From NCBI GenBank assembly GCA_000403215.2, contig KE159541.1:18419-82418 (forward strand): a stretch of DNA of 64,000 bases. The letters run 5' to 3'. Shown piece after piece: positions 9,706 through 19,101 of the stretch (positions are counted from its first letter, which is position 1; each line of letters begins with the position of its first letter). The position numbers were made by a program, and so were the translations under genes. The notes under the pieces were generated by a model. The model worked only from the letters and a program-made list of their open reading frames with translations, made no database searches and was not told the DNA's origin. The DNA comes from Lachnospiraceae bacterium A4 (GTDB taxonomy: Bacteria > Bacillota > Clostridia > Lachnospirales > Lachnospiraceae).

Positions 9706-10434
9706 TTAAATCGTTATTTTGTCCTTTATCTTCGAAAAAAGTCCGTCCTTGATGCCGTCTACGTTCTTGATGTCCTCAATGCTGCCAAACCTGCCGTTTT
9801 TCTCTCTGTAATCAATAATCGCCAGCGCCCTGCTCTCACCAATACCTGACACAGATGTCAGTTCCTGCACTGTGGCAGTATTGATATTGACAAGACCTGC
9901 TTTCTGCGGGGCTGCTGCCTGCGCACTTGGCTCTGCCGGATACGCATAGGCGCCCGCCTCCTTGAGCGATGCCGCCTCATCAAGCGTGAGAATCACAATC
10001 TGTTCGCCGTCTGTAATCTGCCTCGCCATATTGAGACAGTTCTCGTCAGCCTCCTGTGTCAAACCGCCAGCCATCTCCACCGCCTCATACAGACGGCTGC
10101 CTTCCGAAAGACAGTAGACACCGGGCAGCGCCACTGCGCCGCAGAGATAGATATACACCTGCTGCGGTGAACTTTCGGGCTCTGTTATTATGCCCGTATC
10201 TGTTTTTGTGTTTACCGCTGTCTCTGTTTCTGACAATTGTGTCATATTTTCCGATACGGTGCTCTCCGGTTCAGCAAGCTCGAGCGTCACTTCCTCCCGC
10301 GCCGCTGCACAGCCGCAGAGCAGTACTGGGTCTAACAGCGCAAAGATCAGAACGCACATGGCACACAAATACTTTTTGCTTTTATTCTTTTTACTTTTAT
10401 TCTTATTTTTTTTATTTGTATCAATATTTTTCAT
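9706..10434 (-). CDS. ComEA-like lipoprotein (SLBB plus helix-hairpin-helix)
   Basis: About 242 aa. A Lys/Asn-rich N-terminus precedes a hydrophobic segment with lipobox LLCGC (about residue 45). An acidic Thr/Glu linker comes next, then an SLBB domain (QVYIYLCGAVALPGVY, about residues 93-155), then paired helix-hairpin-helix motifs (VNINTATVQELTSVSGIGE, then GRFGSIEDIKNVDGI) to the C-terminus. ComEA is the surface DNA receptor that hands DNA to ComEC, which is encoded nearby. The start is uncertain: ATG at 10434 was chosen over a GTG at 10473, and neither has a strong ribosome site. Confidence 0.85.
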   Translation of the reverse strand: MKNIDTNKKNKNKSKKNKSKKYLCAMCVLIFALLDPVLLCGCAAAREEVTLELAEPESTVSENMTQLSETETAVNTKTDTGIITEPESSPQQVYIYLCGAVALPGVYCLSEGSRLYEAVEMAGGLTQEADENCLNMARQITDGEQIVILTLDEAASLKEAGAYAYPAEPSAQAAAPQKAGLVNINTATVQELTSVSGIGESRALAIIDYREKNGRFGSIEDIKNVDGIKDGLFSKIKDKITI

Positions 10435-10588
10435 GGATATCACACATTCCCTTTCAGGCCCCTCTGTGCACACCCACTAATTATTCTATGCTAAATCAGA
10501 ACTTATTACAAGTGCTAATTTTTACATTTCAGACATTCCTGACAAAACACATTCCGCGAAGGCAGGCGCCAAATTCCACAAGTGAAAT

Positions 10589-11758
10589 TTACTTGTCCAA
10601 AAGATACGCAAATGCCCTGTCTGCACTGTCCTGATTCGGCGCATATAAGCGGATTGCTGCGCGCAGTGCAAGCTCTGTCGTCCACGCTGTCATGCCCTCC
10701 TTGGCGGCGCCGCAGCTTTTCTCCTCAATCGTTCGGACATACGCTGTCTTTGCCGTCTGGGACTGCGCCTCCGCTGCTGTCATCACGGCGCGGACTGCCT
10801 CCGATGCGATGCTGTTCAGCCCTCTGAAATACTGCATAATCTCCGCATACGTATGAAGGTGGTCGAGAAAACAGTGTCCATATGCCGAAATCTCCAGATT
10901 TGCAGTCGATACCGCTTGCAGACAGAGCTTGCACTCCCCGTTGATATCCGATGCCTCCATCAAGATATCCGGCCTTTGTTTTAAGACTGCTTCAAAATAT
11001 GCTTTTGCCCCGGCGGTGTCCTTTTTTTCAAAAAATTCTGCCATCTTTGCCGTGACCTCGCTGGTCTCCTTCTTCTCCCCAATGATGGCAACCCTGCACT
11101 CATATGCCTTGTATTGGTTTGCCGTCACCCATACATATAATAGAAACTCCGAGATAAATCCAAAGACCCGCTTGTGATAGTCGTCTTCAAACGCAAGATC
11201 AATGCGCTTTTGCAGTTCAAAAAAGATGGAGAACAGCCAGTCACAGTACGCATCAAAAAGCGGCTTTTTCGCCACCATGATATTGCCAAAGTATGTCTTA
11301 TTCTGATGCACCAAACTGACAAACGTGTCATAATATTCAGGATACAGCTCTGCGATAATACGCCCAGTCTCATCGAGCGCAGCTGCCTTGTGATGTGCTG
11401 CAAACCCGTCTCTGTAAGAGCCGGGAAGCACTAGCTGCTTTGTCGTCACAATATCATATTCGCTCAAAATCTGCTCGTACTCTGCCTCTGTGAAAGCATA
11501 CCCCTCCTCACTTGTGAGAAAGCGCCGATAGTGGCAGATGCCCACGCAGTCTGCCGCGGTATAATTTTTCCATACCCAGTACACGCCGGAAAGCTCGGCG
11601 TAATAACAATTTAATTCCGATATATTGTCGCCGGTGTCATCGCCGGTATAACCAAACTCCTCCTTGGCATGTTTGTGCCCGACATGCAGCGGGATATACA
11701 TAGAATCCGCGGGTACTTCAAACTGTTTATGGGTCATCGCAAAAATCTTTACTGACAT
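10589..11758 (-). CDS. DUF4422 domain protein (putative glycosyltransferase-like)
   Basis: A 389-residue protein starting MSVKIFAMTHKQFEVPADSM; residues 1-230 match the DUF4422 pattern (DDTGDNISELNCYYAELSGVYWVWKN, GICHYRRFL, NIMVAKK). DUF4422 is found in capsule and exopolysaccharide loci and is thought to be glycosyltransferase-like. The C-terminal 150 residues are a helical tail with several Ala-rich stretches of unknown role. The start at 11758 has AAAGGAGA 8 nt upstream; the longer frame adds 40 non-conserved residues. No other polysaccharide genes are adjacent, so the acceptor is unknown. Confidence 0.83.
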   Translation of the reverse strand: MSVKIFAMTHKQFEVPADSMYIPLHVGHKHAKEEFGYTGDDTGDNISELNCYYAELSGVYWVWKNYTAADCVGICHYRRFLTSEEGYAFTEAEYEQILSEYDIVTTKQLVLPGSYRDGFAAHHKAAALDETGRIIAELYPEYYDTFVSLVHQNKTYFGNIMVAKKPLFDAYCDWLFSIFFELQKRIDLAFEDDYHKRVFGFISEFLLYVWVTANQYKAYECRVAIIGEKKETSEVTAKMAEFFEKKDTAGAKAYFEAVLKQRPDILMEASDINGECKLCLQAVSTANLEISAYGHCFLDHLHTYAEIMQYFRGLNSIASEAVRAVMTAAEAQSQTAKTAYVRTIEEKSCGAAKEGMTAWTTELALRAAIRLYAPNQDSADRAFAYLLDK

Positions 11759-11941
11759 GATTTCGTTGTCTCCTTTTTTGTTTATTCCAATGCAAAATGT
11801 CTGCCATCTGCGTCCGGTGCGTCTTTTATCACCTGTGGCATCATATTTTATTATATAGGTGCAGATAGATTTGCACAATGTTTTATTATCAAATAAATCC
11901 AGGGCATCGACTACAAATATGCTCTGGGAAAAGGAGAGACG

Positions 11942-12364
11942 ATGGATTTTATCAACAAAGTAGGTTCCACAATTGCAAGAAAAGCAAAAGAAGCTGCCGG
12001 GATTTCTAATTTGAACAGCCAGATCGGTGCACAGGAGGCTATCATCAATAAGCTCTGTCTCGAAATCGGCAAGACTGTCTATGAAAAAAGGCAGTTGTTC
12101 CCCGATTCTGCGCTCGACGAAAAATACACTGCGGTGTCGAATGCCTATGCGGAGATTGCCCGCCTCAAATCAGAAATCATCTCTGTAAAGGGCGCAAAGC
12201 AATGTCCAAACTGCGGCATTGAGGTTGCACTGGCCGCCTCATTCTGTCCCGGCTGCGGAACTGCTGTGCCGACACCGGAGCCAGAACCTTATGTGGAAAA
12301 TATCGAGATTCCGCCAGATAGTATCATTTATTATCATCAGGAGGATTCACAGAAAATCAAATAG
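11942..12364 (+). CDS. Zinc-ribbon protein
   Basis: A 140-residue cytosolic protein. Residues 1-90 are helical and likely coiled coil (KAKEAAGISNLNSQIGAQEAI). A C-terminal zinc ribbon follows with CPNCGIEVALAASFCPGCG (about 93-111), two CxxC knuckles. A short Pro/Glu tail ends the protein. AAAGGAGAGACG precedes the ATG. Such helical plus ribbon proteins are frequent in Lachnospiraceae and of unknown function. It is a single-gene unit, divergent from the DUF4422 gene. Confidence 0.75.
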   Translation: MDFINKVGSTIARKAKEAAGISNLNSQIGAQEAIINKLCLEIGKTVYEKRQLFPDSALDEKYTAVSNAYAEIARLKSEIISVKGAKQCPNCGIEVALAASFCPGCGTAVPTPEPEPYVENIEIPPDSIIYYHQEDSQKIK

Positions 12365-12394
12365 CAACACTTCATCTTCTCCCTGTTCGCGCGC

Positions 12395-12452
12395 CGGACG
12401 CGGGCAGCTCTGCCTGCATAATTTCTTTCTGCGTCCGTGTGCATAAAAAAAG
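12395..12452. repeat. Two-stem palindromic element, copy 1
   Basis: An outer stem CGGACGC/GCGTCCG encloses an inner stem GGCAG-CT-CTGCC. It is followed by GTGTGCATAAAAAAAG. It begins 30 nt after the zinc-ribbon stop codon. The layout and the CCGTGTGCATAAAAAA tail recur at 44242-44302, and a variant is seen at 13136-13182. The A-run follows the stem on the plus strand, so it is not a usual terminator for the upstream gene. Confidence 0.45.
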
Positions 12453-12580
12453 CTGTTTAAAGGCATTATTACTAGATTTGCACAGACTTTCTTGTGACTT
12501 TTCACGCTATTTGTGAACGATTTGTGAACGCGGCGTAAATGTAAAGTAAATATAAAATGAATAAAGTTTTTAATTTTCTA

Positions 12581-12608
12581 TTGACCTTTGCAAAAATATA
12601 TGTATAAT
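12581..12608 (+). promoter_or_regulatory. Sigma-A-type promoter of the Thr/Glu-rich lipoprotein gene
   Basis: TTGACC (12581-12586) and a perfect TATAAT (12603-12608) are separated by 16 nt. A further 106 nt lead to the start codon at 12715, giving a leader of about 100 nt. The rest of the 350-nt gap between genes holds the palindromic element at 12395 and AT-rich DNA. Confidence 0.65.
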
Positions 12609-12714
12609 AATCACTTGTAAGGCACAACAGGAATGAAACACAAAAACTTATTCCTGAAATTTATTTTGGCACTACATAGTGCACGCGCTCTAGCGCGACA
12701 TGGAGGAGAATATT

Positions 12715-13095
12715 ATGAAAAAAAGAATTTTAGCTACAATTATGACACTTACATTAGGCGCAGCAATGCTTACAGCATGTGGTTCATCTACAGATGACGT
12801 AACTGCTCCTGTTGAGACAGACGTTGTTGATACAGCTACTGCACCTGCTGAGGAGTCTACAGTTCCTGCTCCAGAGACAGTTGCACCTGAGACAACACCG
12901 ACAGAAACTGTTGATGCTGACACTGCTGCTACGGATGAGGCTGGTACAGAGACCGCTACTTCTGATGAGGTCAGCACAGAGACTGCTACTGCTGATGAGG
13001 CGAACACAGAGGTTTCTACAGACACTACTGCTGCTGACGAGGCGAACACAGAGGTTTCTACAGAGACCACTACTGCTGACGAGGCTGCGAACTAA
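12715..13095 (+). CDS. Thr/Glu/Ala-rich repeat lipoprotein
   Basis: A 126-residue lipoprotein: signal MKKRILATIMTLTLGAAMLT with lipobox LTAC at about residue 20, then a low-complexity acidic mature part. The tail holds imperfect repeats of the type A-D-E-A-N-T-E-V-S-T-E/D-T-T, Thr/Glu/Ala-rich and free of Lys and Arg. ATG at 12715 has GGAGGAG upstream; an earlier in-frame ATG at 12700 overlaps that site. No enzymatic domain is visible; a surface spacer is a guess. Strong promoter and terminator suggest a well-expressed single gene. Confidence 0.78.
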   Translation: MKKRILATIMTLTLGAAMLTACGSSTDDVTAPVETDVVDTATAPAEESTVPAPETVAPETTPTETVDADTAATDEAGTETATSDEVSTETATADEANTEVSTDTTAADEANTEVSTETTTADEAAN

Positions 13096-13135
13096 TCCCT
13101 TCTATCACAACTGGGTAATTATGCCCTGCTTATAA

Positions 13136-13182
13136 CGCGGACATATCTGCGGCAACAGCAGCTATCCGCGTGCATCAAAAAA
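13136..13182. repeat. Two-stem palindromic element, copy 2 (variant)
   Basis: Outer stem CGCGGA (13136) with TCCGCG (13165), inner stem CTGC/GCAG, then GTGCATCAAAAAAC. It is the same layout as the elements at 12395 and 44242, with weaker sequence identity. The A-run doubles as the 5' arm of the terminator that follows. Confidence 0.35.
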
Positions 13183-13209
13183 CGAGTAGAATTGTCTGCT
13201 CGTTTTTTG
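13176..13209. terminator. Bidirectional intrinsic terminator
   Basis: Perfect 11-bp stem CAAAAAACGAG/CTCGTTTTTTG with a 12-nt loop, giving U-runs in both directions. It lies between the convergent lipoprotein (plus) and polysaccharide deacetylase (minus) genes. Confidence 0.8.
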
Positions 13210-13232
13210 ATTTCTGGCATTTGATATATCAC

Positions 13233-14099
13233 TCAGTTCTTTTTGTTCTCTGGAATCTGCCTTCCCTCGTGGTCCATATGGTAATGGTCTCTGTAGATCA
13301 ACTCGGATACTGGTACAAACTCATAGCCAGCATCTTTTAGGGTTGTAATGAGTGTTTCTAGGGCTTGGGCGGTGTATTTGGCACCATTATGGCAAAGAAT
13401 AATTGATCCATTCCCCAGATGCTCATTTTGTGTAACCGTCTTTATAATAGACTCTACACCATAATCCTTCCAGTCAAGACTGTCCACATCCCATTGAATT
13501 GCATAGTAGTTACACTTCCTTGCGACATGAATCAGCTTCGAATCATAGTCACCATACGGCGGACGAAACAGGAACATATCATATCCTGTGAGTTCCTTTA
13601 CCTTGTCATGTACAGACATGATCTCATTTTCCTTTTCAGAATCTGAGATTTGGCTCATGTTCTTATGATTCTGGCTGTGATTTCCTAAGTCATGCCCCTC
13701 TGCAAGAATCATTTTGACATCATCAGGATAGGCTTCTACCCATCCCCCCGTCATAAAAAATGTCACCTTCACATCATGCTTTTTTAATATTTCCATTATT
13801 TTTTTAGTATCATCATTGCCCCAAGCAGCGTCGAACGTCAACGCAATCTTTGGTTCTTCTGTCTGCACACAATAAATTGGCAATTCTCTTCCTCCCACAC
13901 TAGAACTGGTGGGCAAAATGGTTCCTTCCTCCCTGTAGTGTACGCCCAAAAGTCCTGCAAGCACTAAAACCGCTGCTGCCAGTATGGTCGTTTTTTTCGA
14001 AATATTAATTTCCTGCAAATATACACTGATCTCCCGCAGATATTGAATCAGTACACCGCTTGTCTGTGAATCATTAGGATCGTTACTTTTGCCAAGCAT
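13233..14099 (-). CDS. Polysaccharide deacetylase, PdaB-like
   Basis: A 288-residue NodB-homology deacetylase. A membrane anchor lies at about residues 40-58, and the catalytic domain spans about 78-265. Visible motifs are TFDAAWGNDDT (catalytic Asp and first metal ligand), HSQNH (His metal ligands), RPPYGDYD and the C-terminal LCHNG. The WGNDD pattern resembles PdaB/YlxY spore-associated deacetylases of peptidoglycan. ATG at 14099 has AGAGGG upstream; an extension to 14141 lacks support. Downstream of aroA (63 nt), possibly one transcript. Confidence 0.9.
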   Translation of the reverse strand: MLGKSNDPNDSQTSGVLIQYLREISVYLQEINISKKTTILAAAVLVLAGLLGVHYREEGTILPTSSSVGGRELPIYCVQTEEPKIALTFDAAWGNDDTKKIMEILKKHDVKVTFFMTGGWVEAYPDDVKMILAEGHDLGNHSQNHKNMSQISDSEKENEIMSVHDKVKELTGYDMFLFRPPYGDYDSKLIHVARKCNYYAIQWDVDSLDWKDYGVESIIKTVTQNEHLGNGSIILCHNGAKYTAQALETLITTLKDAGYEFVPVSELIYRDHYHMDHEGRQIPENKKN

Positions 14100-14161
14100 A
14101 AACTGCCCTCTGAAATTTTTATTAAAATATATTAGCGGCAATTCGATTGTATGACAACGTT

Positions 14162-15484
14162 TTATTCCTGATTACATAGTCCGTCAAGCACCTCAAAATA
14201 AGTTTCAAATGTTTTCCGGCAACACATTGGATTCAAAATCTCTATTCCAGCCACGCGCAGTCCAACCAGCGAAAACGCCATCGCCATACGGTGATCTTCG
14301 TAAGTTTCTATAACTGCCGGCTTAGGTATTCCGGGATGAATTGTAATAGCCTCCCTCTCCTCTTCACAGTGAATGCCAAGGCGCCTAAGCTCAGTCACTA
14401 TGGCGTGAATACGGTCCGATTCCTGCACCCTGATATGCCCGATATTCTCAATACGCACCTCACTGTCTGCAAAGGGTGCAAGCGCCGCAAGGGTCATTGT
14501 CTGGTCGGAAAAATCCTTCATATCTACCGTGATTCCTCTAAGTCTGCCCTTCTGTCCCCCGTCTGCTTCAACACCCCTCACTTCAATTCCATCAGGTGTA
14601 TCATTGACTGTACAGCCCATCTGCGACAGCAATTCCAGAAATTTCAAATCTCCCTGCATACAACGCCATGTGACATTCTTTACCACAGCCCTGCCGCCAG
14701 TCAGTGCCGCCGCCGCGTAAAAATAACAGGCTGCCGATACATCCGGCTCGATCTGGTAACATCCAGCTTGATAAGAAAGTCCGCTTTTCATGATATATCT
14801 TTCACCATCAAAATCTACCACGGCACCGAGGCGTTCCATCATTTTTCGCGTAATCCGTATATATGCCCCGTCCTTGCGCGTACTTGTGACCTCGATGCAA
14901 AGCCCCTGTTTGATCATGGGCGATACCAGCATCAATGCGCTCAAAAACTGTGTGCTCTCACTGATATCGAGCTTGACACTGCAAGCTTCTTGTGCAGGCA
15001 GCCTTCCGCCGATACCTCTGATTCGAACCGGCAGATGTCCTTCTTTTTCAAGGCAGACAAGCTCTGCCCCCAACTCCGTCAAGACTTGAAAAAGCGGCTT
15101 CATTGGGCGCTTTTTCATCTGTTCTGAAGCATTTACCACAAAGGTGCCCTCCGCCATAGCAAGCATTGCAGTCAGGAATCTCGCGGCAGTACCGGCACTA
15201 CCGACATAAATTTCTCCTGCTGTGACAGGAAGCTTTCCGTTTAAGCCCTCTACACTGACTGTCTTTGCCGGTTCATCTGTCTCTACCCGAAAACCAAGTG
15301 ACTTTAAGGAACCCAGAAAATTTCTGGAATCTTCACTGAACAGCACTCCCTTTAGTGTCGTTACACCATCTGCCAGCGCCGCCATCAGCAGCGCCCTGTT
15401 TGTCATGCTCTTTGAGCCCGGCACCTCCACAACCCAGTCAATCGGTGCTTCCTGTTTTTGTACCTTATAAATTTCCCCCGCCAT
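14162..15484 (-). CDS. aroA: 3-phosphoshikimate 1-carboxyvinyltransferase (EPSP synthase)
   Basis: Sixth step of the shikimate pathway: joins phosphoenolpyruvate to shikimate-3-phosphate. 440 residues, typical length. Family motifs are PGSKSMTNRALLMAALADG (about residue 22), VGSAGTAARFLTAMLA (about 93, the NAGT-loop equivalent with Ser in place of Asn), the RPM-containing KKRPMKPLF, and the C-terminal IRVQESDRI and TYEDHRMAMA. Good ribosome site (GAGGAAAGG). No other aro genes adjoin it. Confidence 0.95.
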   Translation of the reverse strand: MAGEIYKVQKQEAPIDWVVEVPGSKSMTNRALLMAALADGVTTLKGVLFSEDSRNFLGSLKSLGFRVETDEPAKTVSVEGLNGKLPVTAGEIYVGSAGTAARFLTAMLAMAEGTFVVNASEQMKKRPMKPLFQVLTELGAELVCLEKEGHLPVRIRGIGGRLPAQEACSVKLDISESTQFLSALMLVSPMIKQGLCIEVTSTRKDGAYIRITRKMMERLGAVVDFDGERYIMKSGLSYQAGCYQIEPDVSAACYFYAAAALTGGRAVVKNVTWRCMQGDLKFLELLSQMGCTVNDTPDGIEVRGVEADGGQKGRLRGITVDMKDFSDQTMTLAALAPFADSEVRIENIGHIRVQESDRIHAIVTELRRLGIHCEEEREAITIHPGIPKPAVIETYEDHRMAMAFSLVGLRVAGIEILNPMCCRKTFETYFEVLDGLCNQE

Positions 15485-16074
15485 ATTCCGTTTCCTTTCC
15501 TCTGTTCATTAACAAGTTTAATTGAATAAAGTCTATCACACTCTGCTATGTTTCACAATATATGACGCATATTTCGCAAGGCAAATGCATCAATGAACAT
15601 TTTAACTACAAAAAGTTTTAAAAAATATCTGCTTCTGCACAACCTTCTATCATTTTTTCCTTCTATATATAATATACGCGAACCGCCATGCCGCAGCTCA
15701 AATCCAGATGAAAAATGCCGCATTTCAGTCATTTCCCGGTGTGAGATTTCGTACTTCTCCACAAAGCTGCCTTTGCTATGCATGAAAACTGAAACTGGCA
15801 CTTAGAAGTCCTTCTTAATGTGGATAACATATGAAATTTTGTATATAATTTCTAAACTAAGTTACCGGCTTTGTACGTAACAAAACAAGAATGATTACCA
15901 GAAAATGAGCATTCCAAGGGAGTTCTCAGCATTTCTACAACGATTGGAAAGTGATCAGGGTGAACATTTTTGAGGAGAAATTATTTTATTAAGAACAAAA
16001 AACCAGTATATTTCATGTTTTCAGCGTTTCGCAAACGCCTAAAGAACATGTATTTCAGAAAGGAGTCGTTTCAT
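15485..16074. other. Intergenic region without a supported gene
   Basis: About 590 nt between divergent genes. No frame here has a credible start and family likeness; an 82-codon minus-strand frame at 15553-15801 lacks a ribosome site. A TATAAT at about 15844-15849 could be a -10 box for the lipoprotein downstream, but no good -35 pairs with it. Confidence 0.5.
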
Positions 16075-17145
16075 ATGAAAAAAATTATTAAAATGACATT
16101 GATGTCATCAAGTCTGTCCCTAAGCCTGCTCTTAACTGGCTGTGGAAACACTACTCTCCCAGCTCGCACTGAAAAAAATGCTGGCCACGCCAGTTTTTCA
16201 GACGAAGCTGTAAACAGTCAAACGACGGCTGCCTTCTCACGCACAGCCGAACTTCAACATACAAGTAATCCTGATTCTTCCTCCAAAGATAATACTATTT
16301 CAGAGCAAACTACGCTGTGCAGCCTGCCACCCAAGCCTGAGTCCACAACTGTTGTCCAAGGCGGTCCCTACGGGAACCTCTCCCTGTGCCTTCCCGATGG
16401 CTGGCGCTATGAGGCTTGCCCGATGGACAGCAAAAAGCTGCAAAATGGTCTGTATGGCATACGCTTCTATCCAGAAGGCGTCGAAGAGGGCAGCATCGAG
16501 CTTGCATACATAGACTCTTTTGGCGTCTGCGGGACAGGACTTTATGAGGAAACAGCCACTGTTGCCGGACATTCAGCCAACATCGGCACCTATGACAATC
16601 TTGCATACTGGGATTTTATTTCTTTCCGAGAGGACTATTCCGGCATTGTCGCCCTCACGTACAACGTGGAAAGCTGGTGGGACCAATACAGCGGACAGGT
16701 GATGGACATTCTCGACACACTCTCTTTTGATGCGTCTGAAAAAGAGGGCGGCGCATACATTCACACCCCCGAAGCAGAGCTGGATAAAATCGGACTTTAT
16801 TTTACACTGGAAAAAATAACCCCAACAGGCGCTACGCTCGTGTTTCACCAGTATGATGAAAAAGCGCCCACCGGTGAACTGGAGTACGGGGACGATTTTG
16901 TATTAGAAGTTCTAAAGAATAATCAATGGGAAGAAATTCCCAATGTCATCCATGGAGAATACGGATTTCACCAGATTGCATACACCATTCCCAAGCGGAC
17001 TTCTACAGAATGCGAGCTAAACTGGGAATGGTTATATGGCACGCTGAAGGCTGGCAGCTACAGACTCAAAAAAGAAATCATGGATTTCAGAGCAAGCGGA
17101 GATTTTGACAACTATACGGTTTGTGCACAGTTTATTTTGAACTGA
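16075..17145 (+). CDS. Lipoprotein with C-terminal bacterial Ig-like domain
   Basis: A 356-residue secreted lipoprotein: signal MKKIIKMTLMSSSLSLSLLL with lipobox LTGC at about residue 24. A Ser/Thr-rich linker reaches about residue 95, then comes a globular domain (GNLSLCLPDGWRYEACP; about 100-235). The C-terminal Ig-like fold spans about 250-355 (GLYFTLEKITPTGATLVFHQ, GSYRLKKEIMDFRASGDFDN), a domain seen in many Firmicute lipoproteins. ATG at 16075 has AAAGGAG; 35 upstream codons in the open frame are ignored. Function unknown; monocistronic. Confidence 0.85.
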   Translation: MKKIIKMTLMSSSLSLSLLLTGCGNTTLPARTEKNAGHASFSDEAVNSQTTAAFSRTAELQHTSNPDSSSKDNTISEQTTLCSLPPKPESTTVVQGGPYGNLSLCLPDGWRYEACPMDSKKLQNGLYGIRFYPEGVEEGSIELAYIDSFGVCGTGLYEETATVAGHSANIGTYDNLAYWDFISFREDYSGIVALTYNVESWWDQYSGQVMDILDTLSFDASEKEGGAYIHTPEAELDKIGLYFTLEKITPTGATLVFHQYDEKAPTGELEYGDDFVLEVLKNNQWEEIPNVIHGEYGFHQIAYTIPKRTSTECELNWEWLYGTLKAGSYRLKKEIMDFRASGDFDNYTVCAQFILN

Positions 17146-17146
17146 T

Positions 17147-18262
17147 TCATGACACATTCATGTCATTTTTCAAAAGCTGGTACACAGCCGCCGCCAGCGG
17201 AACGCCCAGCAGCATACCGCCGACACCGATAACACCGCCGCCTACAGTCACGGCGGCAAGCACCCACACGCCCGGCAAACCAATTGACGAGCCGACTACG
17301 CGCGGATAAATCAGATTGCCTTCCAACTGCTGCAAAATCACCAGAAATACAATAAATATAATCGCCTTTACAGGCGCGACCGTAAAAATCATAAATGCGC
17401 CGACAATCGCGCCAATGTAGGCGCCTGCAATCGGAATGAGCGCCGTAAAGCCTACCAGACAGCCGATCATCGCGGCATATGGCAGTCTCAGCACCAGCAT
17501 ACCACCCATGCAGAGCAGCCCGAGAACCACCGCCTCTGTGCACTGTCCTACGATAAAGCTGTGAAATGACTGGTTCAAAACGTCCATGACATAGTAAAAC
17601 TTTTTCGTCACCTTCTGCGGCAGATACCGCAGGAACAGCCGCCGGAACTGTCCGCCAAGCTTTTCCTTGCCAACCAGCAGATAAATGGCAAAGACCAGCC
17701 CGACTGTCAGGGTGACAACCGTTGAAAATACTGACGAAATAATGCTCGTGGCAGCGCCCATCACGCCGCCGAGACCATTGAGCAGAATGTTTATGACTTT
17801 CGTAAACATCTCTTGCCAGTCTGTCTCACTGCCCTGAAATACGTTGTTCTCGACTGCCAACAATGCACTGATTTGCAGATTGTCCTCCATCCAGATCACA
17901 ATATTATCCAGTACAGCGGGCAATTCTTCGAGCAGAATTTGCAGACAGCCAATCAGCTCTGGCACAATCATCTGGACAATTAATACTGCAATCAGAAAAA
18001 TACACAAGAATGCAAGCACCATACAGACCGGACGGCACAGCTTCTTTGCCGCTTCTTTTTTACACTTTGGTTCTATATGGCGTTCCAAAAAGTTCATAGG
18101 GATATTGACCACATATGCGATGGCACAGCCCCAGATCAAGGGTTTCGCCGCGCCGAGCGCCACGCCTGCCAAACCTGTAAAAGCTGTCCAGTAATGGATT
18201 AGCAAAAATAATAATCCTACCGTGACGCCCGCCCGCAGGCAGGTTTTCCATTTCAATTCCAT
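17147..18262 (-). CDS. AI-2E family (PerM/YhhT-type) transporter
   Basis: A 371-residue polytopic membrane protein with about eight membrane segments and the family's central soluble loop (about residues 70-145). The late IGCLVGFTALIPIAGAYIGAIVG segment and the LEGNLIYPRVVGSSIGL signature are present. Family members export small molecules or ions; the substrate here is unknown. ATG at 18262 was preferred, since GAGGTG lies 6 nt upstream. The stop nearly abuts the convergent lipoprotein gene (2 nt gap). Confidence 0.9.
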   Translation of the reverse strand: MELKWKTCLRAGVTVGLLFLLIHYWTAFTGLAGVALGAAKPLIWGCAIAYVVNIPMNFLERHIEPKCKKEAAKKLCRPVCMVLAFLCIFLIAVLIVQMIVPELIGCLQILLEELPAVLDNIVIWMEDNLQISALLAVENNVFQGSETDWQEMFTKVINILLNGLGGVMGAATSIISSVFSTVVTLTVGLVFAIYLLVGKEKLGGQFRRLFLRYLPQKVTKKFYYVMDVLNQSFHSFIVGQCTEAVVLGLLCMGGMLVLRLPYAAMIGCLVGFTALIPIAGAYIGAIVGAFMIFTVAPVKAIIFIVFLVILQQLEGNLIYPRVVGSSIGLPGVWVLAAVTVGGGVIGVGGMLLGVPLAAAVYQLLKNDMNVS

Positions 18263-18342
18263 ATCGTTCACCTCATATTCGCGGCGTTTCAATACTACAG
18301 CCGCAGGTTTTGTATTCTAATTCTTTTTTGATTTCATATGCA

Positions 18343-19101
18343 TCAGACAGCTTTCGCCACAAAATAACTTGTCCATGAAGTAAAATCTGTTTCCGCAAGC
18401 GTCGAGCAGTCAACATGATCAATCAGTTCAAATCCCGTTTGTTTCAAATAATATTCCAACTCGGGCCGAAAGAAATACCGCATACTATGTGTCTCATGAA
18501 TCGTTTTTACTGTCATGTCCGCCTTGTCAACTGCCAGCACCTCATAGCAAACATCGACTACATTTCTCTTTTCATACATCACCGGCTTTGCAATCCGTAT
18601 CAAACTATATTTATCATCCTCAACTTTCTTAACGCGGACCACAGGTTTGTCCGTCAGTACCCCTGATCCATACCAGACATCAAACAGGAATATGCCGCCT
18701 GTATCTAAAGCCCTCCTTGCTGACTCAAATGCTGCGAGGATATCTTCATTACCCGTCTGGTAGCTCATGACGTGAAACAGTGAAATCACTGAATCATAAG
18801 TCTCCGTTGGCTGGTAATTTCGTACATCAGCGACTGAAAAATCTATAAGATGCTCTTCCTGTAACATATGTTTTTTCGCGATATCAATCATGAGTGGACT
18901 CAGATCAATACCAGTACAATGATATCCTAATTTGGAAAGTTCTATATCATGCCGCCCTGTCCCGCAGCCATAATTGATTATTTTCTTTATGTTCTGACCA
19001 TACTTTTGCAACAGCAGATCAATCTGCTTCGCCTCTGCCTTATAGTCCTTGTCCTGATAAAATGCATTATAATAATATGCATAATCCTCAAATACTTCCA
19101 T
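18343..19101 (-). CDS. Class I SAM-dependent methyltransferase
   Basis: A 252-residue methyltransferase. SAM motif I is INYGCGTGRHDIELSKLGY (about residues 40-58), followed by GIDLSPLMIDIAKK (motif II acidic region) and DSVISLFHVMSYQT. The C-terminal half holds the typical beta strands (YFFRPELEYYLKQTGFEL). GGAGG before ATG 19101 decides the start. Substrate unknown; related enzymes act on small molecules or sugars. Stands alone between an AI-2E gene and a repeat-rich gap. Confidence 0.88.
   Translation of the reverse strand: MEVFEDYAYYYNAFYQDKDYKAEAKQIDLLLQKYGQNIKKIINYGCGTGRHDIELSKLGYHCTGIDLSPLMIDIAKKHMLQEEHLIDFSVADVRNYQPTETYDSVISLFHVMSYQTGNEDILAAFESARRALDTGGIFLFDVWYGSGVLTDKPVVRVKKVEDDKYSLIRIAKPVMYEKRNVVDVCYEVLAVDKADMTVKTIHETHSMRYFFRPELEYYLKQTGFELIDHVDCSTLAETDFTSWTSYFVAKAV

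Noticed and set aside
12690..13070. Ser/Val-rich open frame antisense to the Thr/Glu-rich lipoprotein
   Set aside because: It is the mirror of a low-complexity repeat gene; the plus strand has the promoter, signal peptide and ribosome site.
15553..15801. 82-codon minus-strand open frame in the aroA/lipoprotein gap
   Set aside because: No ribosome site, no hydrophobic or domain pattern, and composition unlike neighbouring genes.
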